From the NCBI GenBank assembly GCA_948567375.1, contig OX419757.1, positions 61,628,001 through 61,692,000 of the forward strand: 64,000 bases of DNA, in the 5' to 3' direction. Position 1 is the first letter of the stretch; each line of letters opens with the position of its first letter. The notes beneath the pieces were generated by a model, which was given only the letters and a program-made list of their open reading frames with translations, searched no databases and had not been told where the DNA came from. Positions 56,901 through 64,000 of this stretch are shown in pieces. The position numbers and the translations under genes are program-made. This stretch comes from Lunularia cruciata. Lineage: Eukaryota; Streptophyta; Marchantiopsida; Lunulariales; Lunulariaceae.

Positions 56901-59900
56901 ATGGCGACGCGCAATCAGACCGCGTTGTTCAAAAAGTATCGGGAGGCATTGCGAAATGTTCGCCCCGGACCCTCGGTGGCTGGACGGGGAGGGACTATAG
57001 AGCTAACCGAGGTGTTCACCGGTGGTCAGCAAAGAGCAAGAGGTTACAGCACTCTCAGCACAGAGGACGAGTCCGACCCTACAAGGTTTCCCAGATTTTC
57101 TTCTCTTCCTGTTAGCGGTGATTACATCATGTGTAAATATCTGTCCAATGGCGAAAGAACTATATGTAATCACTTCTCTCGGCAGATCTGTGTAACTAGA
57201 TAGTTTTACTCCATTCAATTTGAGGCCGAGTTGAGGGATCTGCGTAATGAAGTGTTCGCACATCTCACTGAGGTTTCATTTTTGTTTTAAAATTCATCTC
57301 GTGCTTCCAAATATGCCCTGAAACGATTACTTTGAGGTGGTGTCCAATATGCTTTGGATTGTGAAATGCCATCAAGCCTTGTGCTCTTCTTGATACTTCG
57401 CTTGAAAATCTATTATCACATGGGACCCGGGGCAGAAGAGATACAGATCGGGAATCGGATAGAATGATGATGAAGGTCGTTTTAGGACAATACATGATCA
57501 TAATAATTGAATTTGGTCTGGTTTATGTTGTAGGGCAGGGTCGATATCTGTGAGCCTACCTCCAGCATGGGTCGATATATCAGACGAAGTGTCCACGGAG
57601 ATGAACAAGGTGAAGAGCAAAATGGCAGAGCTTGCAAAGAGCCATGGCCGAGCTTTGATGGTCTCTTTTGATGACAACACTGGGGAGCAGCAGACAATTG
57701 AGTTGTTAACAATGGAAATCACCCGATCCTTGAAAAAATGTGAGCAAAAACTGCAGCGTCTTTCTGGAGGCCAAGGGAACAGCGGGGATGAAAATCTCCG
57801 CAAAAATGTGCAGGTGCTTATTTGAACCCATTGGATGTAAACTGCAATCGAGTGGGCTAATAAAGTTATGCTTAGGAATTTGGATACGTGCCTGTATAAT
57901 AAGAAACAGATTGTTTCGACTATCTATGTGACAACATTTGCTCTGGCTATTGTCGACATCTGTGTGTCCTTCGATTGATTATCCTTGGATATCTTTGCTG
58001 GAAACATGCATCTGACTTTCTAATGTTTGCTGAGACATATCAAGGGTACTTGTCCCCCAATCATGATATCTGCGCTATGCACTCGCTGTGCCCTAGTTAT
58101 CATTCGGCACATAAAGACGCTGGCATAGAGAACGGGAACTTTCACGTACTCATGTTCGTGTCTTTGATGTTTAGAGATCGTTGGCCACGGATCTTCAATC
58201 TTTGTCCATGGACTTCCGGAAGCTACAAAAAGGTTATTTGGGGAAATTGCGGCAACAAAACGAGGTGCTTGATTGGTTCTCTTTGACCCAGTTGAATGTG
58301 GCTTATACTTTGCTTTGTGACCAATGTTGTAAGTAGCTAATTTTCCGTTATCGAATACAGTTTTATCATTTGTGTTGTTTTCCTACCACATGAATATTGT
58401 TGTGATGTTGTATGGGTCATTAGTATAATTGAACCGCGCCTTTCATTGTTTTGCTTCAGTACCACCACCGCTGTAGTCTGCGTCCATGATTTCGCCGTCC
58501 CCCGCTAGCCTCCTTTTGTCTCCACGAGTACCTTAGGTTATAATTGGTACTGGCTGATGCTCTCGTTTTACTAAGTTCAATCGGTTTTGGCGTTCTCGAT
58601 GCATCTCAGGGGCAAAGTGGAAATGATATCAGCATGGGTTTCAGTCAGCAACGGTCAAGAGAAGACGAAGATGACGAATATAGTGATGTGGTACTGACTC
58701 CCCTTGCCCTCTCTAAAAAAGCTACAATATTCATGGATGTCGTGCCTTTCCTGATCTCTACCTGGCCCTACAAGCAGGGAGGTTTTTATTTCATGATTAT
58801 CTTTGCACTTCCTTTCCCTACTGGTCAGTGTTAGGTGCTGCCTAAGGTGCTTTGAGAGTTATCGTTTATGCGAGGGACCATTCAAGGTCAAGGACTAATC
58901 AGCACGTGTGATCTGTGCAGGGCTTCAGCACCACACAGTTAAGCCAGTTGAAGCAGAATGAAGCTATGTCTGCCGAACGAGAAAGAGAAATATTGCAGGT
59001 TAGTCTATTGTTCTAGTATTAGACTGCACGTGTAACTGTGCCCCTAGAGCTTTATCTTACGAACTAAAATTATTTCCGGTTTTTGCTGCAGATTGTGGAA
59101 TCAGTAAACGATTTAGCGCAAATTATGAAGGATCTTTCAGTTCTTGTCATTGATCAGGTTGGTGAATTTATTCTGGATTATTTGTCCTTTCCCACGTCTG
59201 CTGTGCATGGTCTGAAATTTTGGCTAGACTGCAAAAACGAAGAGCACACGAAGTCTTTTATTTCAAGCATATCCATTGAGTGGCAAAGTACTGTTAATTC
59301 TTCAATCTCGCAGTTGTGTTCTTCGGTGGACCCATATTTTCAAATGGAAATAATTTAAACCATATTTGGTCAGTCTATGTGGTATTGATTGAAGTCAAAG
59401 CACTTTGCCCTTTTCTCTCAACCTCCTTCGTCGATACTTCGTTTGTAGAACACCAATGTGTACTTACGGGACATGAAATCCATTTCTGCTGGATATTTTG
59501 ATGTAAATTTTAGCTTACTATAGTGACCATGTGGCTGAAGAGTTATGTTTTTTCTGCTTCTCCTGCAGGGTACCATTGTTGATCGAATTGATTACAACAT
59601 AACAAACGTTTCAGCTTCAGTGGAGCAGGGTTTGCGGGAGCTTGTTAAGGTTTGCTACTTAGTGGATTTTGTTCCAAGTATAGATGCTATTACAGAGGCA
59701 TAGTGCGTCTGTTCGGCCATTAGAGTCACGGCATGCCTATATCGTCATGAAGGCATATGTGGAATAGATAGGAATCACCTTTTAAGATAGAAAGCCCGTG
59801 ATGATTGTTCTCGTGGTTGATAAACATGGTAGTACCTCTATTTACTTTCAACCCCATGTTTGTGACGATGTGCAGGCGGAGGAGACACAAAAGAAGGGGG

Positions 59901-59983
59901 GGATGGTTTTATGTGTTATGATACTGATTGCTCTCTGCGCATTCATGCTTTTTGTTTATATCATGAAGAAAATTCTATTCTGA
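56901..59983 (+). CDS. SYP4: SYP4-type Qa-SNARE (TGN syntaxin), eight exons, 322 residues
   Basis: This is a tail-anchored t-SNARE of the trans-Golgi network, the plant counterpart of yeast Tlg2 and animal syntaxin-16. In Arabidopsis, SYP41-43 act in secretory and vacuolar sorting and bind VPS45. Exons: 56901-57085, 57534-57813, 58175-58264, 58610-58690, 58921-58998, 59092-59157, 59569-59649 and 59876-59983; all seven introns are GT-AG and the joined frame is open. Residues 1-15 give MATRNQTALFKKYRE, the family's N-terminus. LPPAWVD and Habc helices span about 70-185. The Qa-SNARE motif spans about 228-290 (SAEREREILQ, then DLAQIMKDLSVLVIDQG), with the zero-layer Gln at residue 260 and VDRIDYN after it. 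A membrane anchor spans about 297-317, followed by KKILF. Length fits the family, usually near 320. All key residues are present; it is probably functional. Confidence 0.95.
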
Positions 59984-62900
59984 GAACTTGAAGGAGTGAA
60001 GTGCATGTGGGAAATTGGATAGGGGAACGTCCTGGTAATTGCCCTTCTCTTTATGAAGTAATATGATTACATCCACCTCCAGACAAGGGAAGTGTTGGGG
60101 TCCGGTTGTGTTACAATGGTCTCTCCTCCAGCTGGCCTTAGTTTATCTGCGGACGAGTCGCTGTCTTTTGATATTAGTGCCAGGTACCAGGTATCGAAAT
60201 GAAGCAGACTCGTGGAGCGGTGACTTATTGTGGACCATCTTGTGAGGAGATTATTGTTGGACGAGCCAACACCAAGCCAGAGTGCCCAGGCTTCTGACCT
60301 CTTGCAGATTATTTCAGGATACACTTCCCTTCAGGTTCTATGCCCAGTTCCTGCAGATTTTGGGATGGGAGTTGTGGTGCTATTCGTGCCATGTCCACGC
60401 AAGCAGTGACATGGTTTGATGTATATATCTGACCTGTTGTTGCCTCCGGTGAACATAGTAGAAACGTTCAATTGAAGGTGCATACCTGAAAAATCCATTA
60501 AACATTAGTGCCTGAAGAAAACATCAGCCGAGATGTATCGGGACCTGCGTGGGGTGAGCAAAGTTCATTGAGTTGTGACAAATCAACGTTTGGCAAGTCA
60601 CTCCTGCTCTCTATACATCGTCAATGTCCTGTGATAAGAACCCTCTTCTGTTACATCCAACGTAGAATCTTTGACTGGAGGATGATAACTGCTTGTTTTC
60701 AACTAGGTTCCAGCCTTCCAATTGTATACTAGACCATCCCGTCACATTGATTCATCCTGGCACGTGTCCACGAGCCCACAGAGTCTTCGCCTTTAGGGTA
60801 GGCACTTGCGGTCCAAGACAGACTCTTTTGACACTTCATATAACGTCCCTGAGACTCATTACCTTTTCTTCTTTTATTATTGCAGATCTTCACTTCTGGT
60901 AGCTCAGAAAGTGTTCAATGTCTCATTGCTATAAGTCAGGATTACTTCAGGTCTGACAATTTTTACCTAGTCACACCCTGGCTGGTGTGCTTCGATAAGT
61001 TCTATCTTTCAGTAAGGTTCATTCCTCGTATCTATATCTTCAGACCTTCGTGGGCAACAAAACTGCCCATGCACGTTCCAGAAAAGCACTCTGGTGGCAC
61101 TGAGGTTCGTCGAGGACTTCCATGTTGTAGACAGTGGTTCGTCCACACTGCTTAGTTGTAACAATGTCACTTTCGCAGTACAGAAAGAACACTGAAATAT
61201 TGTCTGGTAGGATGCCGCAGTTGAAATGTGGTTTTTGGTGACTCTCAATTGAGTCTGTGCAGATTTTTGCGGTTCTTAGGTGATGTAATTCTGTCGAGAA
61301 TATAGTTTTCGATTGATGTCCACTATGTCAGGAGAGACAGGCGTTGAATAATATACATACCAGTACATTCTTAAACCTCTATGTTTTGCAAGCGGTTGGC
61401 TACCTCCCTGTTTATATATATGAAACTTCTAAATCAACCCCGGTTCATGATATCAATGGAGTTGTTGATTGTGAAGATTATGTTAATGATGCCTGTGTGT
61501 GGTATCAGACTTAGCTATATGCTAAAGACCCGTCGTTAGTATCATGCCACGATCAATGTGAGTGTAAGTTTCAATGGCGCCACATGTTTGGTTGTTTGAA
61601 ACCTTTGTGTATGGTCTTTAAGGTTAATGCAATTGAGGTTTGCCGCATGACGTTTAACAGCCTTTGCATGTGGACTTCTGTCGCCTGGACTAGTGCCCAG
61701 CACTGTGTTTACTTGGCCTCTTCTATGCCAAGGGTTGTTTCACTCACCCAATGTTTCCTTCAATGTTTAATTAGCAATTTTATACACTGTCCTGGTGGTT
61801 AAATACTGTGTGGCCTAGATCCTGTCGCAGAGGGGCGGCCAGACAGATTCTTACTACTGCTGCCTTTTGTCAAATTAAGTTTTAGTTTCGTTTCTATGAA
61901 TTCAATCCGAGGAAAGCTAAACTGAGGCGCTTTTAGGATTGACACAAATATCGGCCACAGGGTGGGGATATTGGTGAAGGATGTTTGTAGCCCGCACCGG
62001 CTTGCCTAAGGTAATATAGCATCAACAGTTTTGACTGAATGCTTGAGCGAAGCATGAATGGATGCTTTGAATTGCGAGTGTATATTCAATTCAACTAACG
62101 AAGACCACATTATTCCTGAGTGAACATTTCTATTGCATTGGCCATGTGATCTTTCAAGTAATGCTCTTTCTAATCTAGTTATAAATCAGCATATCAAGCA
62201 GGTTTCTGCCCTGCCTAGGTTAAAGATGGTACATTTCCAGTTTCAGTTCGAGAAACACAAGGATATCTCGCTTTAACGACAAGGCTGCTAGGAAGCTGTC
62301 TTTGTCCACAGTTCAAGAACCCTTACTCCACGCTGTGATGTACCATCTTACACTTGCAATGTGTTTTCTCCTTTGGCTGGAGTCTTCCGTCTTGTTTTAG
62401 CACTCAAAACTTACTGTTTAAAGAGGCAAGCAGGACAAAAGGGTAAGCAAGATAGGGTACGACATCCGAGAGCTCCACAGTTCGAGATATCAAGGACTAC
62501 AGTACCGTTTCTCAAGTTCATTTTCGCATGTATTCTCGCCACAGTACCACAGTCTAGTCCAATTACGTATTCAAGGACAGTACAGTTCTACGGTACTCAC
62601 TCGCAATGTACCCATAAGAATAAAGAACGAGTTGCGTAATTGGCTTTGCCTACTCAATAACAATCCTGCTCATTCAGGGGCATAAAGGTCATTTGAATGT
62701 GTATTTATGAGTCGAGGTAAGCTTCTCGATTACTACGTACTAGTGATCGAGAAGTTAACATTCTCGGTAATATTCAAAACAAGCGTACGAACTTGAGGAC
62801 AAAAGTATTATTACTGCCTCAAAAGTTTAATCATCATTTTAACTCATACACTCCAGTAGTGGACTATGGATTCTGCTTCCCACGTATGTTTACGATTATT

Positions 62901-63276
62901 TGAGAGTTCGCAATAAAATCTGAAACCATGATTGATTGAGTGATTGCATAATCTCGTGTTTTACTGTACTCCCTTACTAACTTGTCTAGTGTAGGCCTGA
63001 AGTACCGACCTTTTCTTCCATCTGCTCTTACACCAACTTCACATGGAACTGGAAACGCTGTAAGGTACCGGCTACACAAGATAGCCACATCGAGCCATAA
63101 GTCTTGGCGTATCACTGACAATTTGAGGCTAAGATCATGACAAATTATCTACAGATTTGATAGATTTGATAGCCTTTCCGTGGGCGTCGTGATAACAACC
63201 AACTTGTAACTAATGTAGGCTCGACACTATGATTCATTCACTCTTAATCTGCAAACTTTTCGGAGTACGTTCTGAA
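59984..63276. other. 3' flank of SYP4 and intergenic DNA
   Basis: The first few hundred bases should hold the 3' UTR; no clear AATAAA was found close to the stop. Several 60-100 codon frames occur on both strands without family features. The most protein-like is minus 62864-63121 (85 codons, with text such as EVGVRADGRKGRYFRPTLDK), which is unassigned. Composition is similar to the SNARE gene and clearly less AT-rich than 53200-56200. Confidence 0.4.
62864..63121 (-). other. unassigned 85-codon open frame
   Basis: The frame has a balanced residue composition and few low-complexity runs, unlike most frames in this flank. No motif, signal peptide or splice context is recognised. It could be an exon of an unrecognised gene or chance. 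Confidence 0.2.
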
Positions 63277-64000
63277 AGAAAGGCGACCGCGTAGGAAAAA
63301 CGAAGGATGGGAAGACCCCATCAAGCCGTACAAGGGAGAGACACAAAAAGGTAACATGGGGCTAAGCCCCAATACAGTCTATATGAGAAATCTGCCCTAC
63401 CGCACCTAAGATATCCGAGCTATGCAAGTCGTACGGTCCACACACAACTGGAGCATCCGAAGAAACATCACCTAATGTGATTGCTCTCCTATGGATTGCA
63501 CCAACCACTGCCCTCCGTAGAGCAATGGACACACGCCGTCTAAAATATACTACAAAGTATGAGAGTGAGAGTGGTACCCCCTGACGCCTAACATGATAAG
63601 CTCTTGTGCACTCCCTGACAAATGTGTCAAATGCCGTGTACATCGCTCCATATAACTCCAAGGCTAGAGGAACAAAGAGGTGACCTCGCTGCATGCCCCT
63701 ATACTTGGAGACCTTGCGACCTGCTGCTGCACTCGCCGCCCATCCAAGGGGATGGGTTATCACTCTCTCCAAAACTGTATCTCGCATAGGGTCCGTAACC
63801 ACAACATCCGCTATTGTCACCTGATCATCTCGGACCAAGTATAAGTCTGCCCTGACACGTGTTGTCTGCAAAGCATACGAACACTCTTTCCAAGCCAAGT
63901 ATCCACTCTCTCGTGCCATAGCAAACACTATGTCTCTAATGGCATCATGGGTAGCTATACTCTATCCTCCAAAAGGACACCGTGTCATGTGGACTGCTGC
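63277..64000 (-). mobile_element. LINE copy C, 3' end (continues beyond the window)
   Basis: The 3' tail on the minus strand ends near 63277 (cctacgcggtcgccttt in sense orientation), the same edge as copies A and D. Upstream lies the endonuclease-coding end of the ORF, running to the window edge at 64000. No target duplication can be seen because the 5' end is outside the window. Confidence 0.85.
63362..64000 (-). pseudogene. LINE C-terminal region: knuckle and restriction-like endonuclease, partial
   Basis: The open frame 63362-63928 (188 codons to its own stop) is unbroken and gives the cleanest view of the domain: RADLYLVRDD, then IADVVVTDPMRD, RKVSKYRGMQRGHLFVPLA and LELYGAMYTAFD. The R-D, D and K-KY positions match the PD-(D/E)xK-like endonuclease that R2-type LINEs use to nick the target. 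A stop lies just upstream near 63958, after the last His and Cys of the knuckle (HMTRC), so this copy is also broken unless that stop is an assembly error. The start is outside the window. Confidence 0.8.

Noticed and set aside
56656-56914. minus-strand frames upstream of SYP4
   Set aside because: They overlap the promoter/5' UTR and first codons of SYP4 and have low-complexity Pro/Ser text.

Overview
The window is nuclear DNA of a land plant or a close streptophyte relative. The evidence is one intact host gene, an eight-exon SYP4-type (Tlg2/syntaxin-16-like) Qa-SNARE on the + strand at 56901-59983 with all seven introns GT-AG, set in a large block of plant-type retrotransposons. The species cannot be fixed from the sequence. 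Short introns and the LINE type would suit a seedless plant, but that is inference. No prokaryotic operon, CRISPR array, rRNA or convincing tRNA gene was seen.

Layout. (1) 1-5000, moderate GC: a nearly full-length LINE with a 13-bp target-site duplication (1139-4912) and small 3'-tail fragments of the same family. (2) 5000-12260, AT-rich: a decayed minus-strand locus with an FCP1/NIF-phosphatase-like segment and a long coiled-coil segment, the latter split by two solo LTRs of different families. (3) 12261-24807: two Ty3/gypsy chromovirus copies of one family (12261-18041 and 19673-24807). Both keep LTRs, PBS, gag, protease, integrase and chromodomain relics; the second has lost most of its RT. 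(4) 24808-33270: a 54-bp LINE insertion, a dead PIF/Harbinger transposase, a minus-strand LINE that looks chimeric (27380-30841) and another LINE tail. (5) 33280-53180: an inverted pair of coiled-coil gene relics. The minus-strand partner is cut by a 15.4-kb chromovirus (36184-51615) with a perfect 5-bp duplication CTTTA. That element holds a second chromovirus (37439-42886), which carries two solo LTRs, an LTR-like start and a 200-N gap. It also holds a 4.65-kb foreign block (44344-48993) and a solo LTR (50469-50942). (6) 53200-56400: AT-rich intergenic DNA with a GC-rich, hairpin-bearing island (53690-54090). (7) 56400-63276: the SNARE gene and downstream DNA of similar composition. (8) 63277-64000: the 3' end of another LINE copy, running off the window with its endonuclease-domain reading frame open.

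How the parts work together. The SNARE gene is the only clear host function. Everything else records serial insertion, which can be ordered by target-site duplications and by ORFs that resume on the far side of an insert. The most distinctive element is the LINE family: one ORF of about 1,060 codons with an N-terminal C2H2 finger, an RT, a C-terminal Cys/His knuckle and a restriction-like endonuclease (R2/NeSL-type layout). Four copies or fragments carry 11-13 bp, or in one case possibly shorter, duplications, and one copy joins two lineages. All retroelement ORFs described here are broken by stops or frameshifts, except the part of the LINE copy visible at the right edge from 63928 down to 63362.
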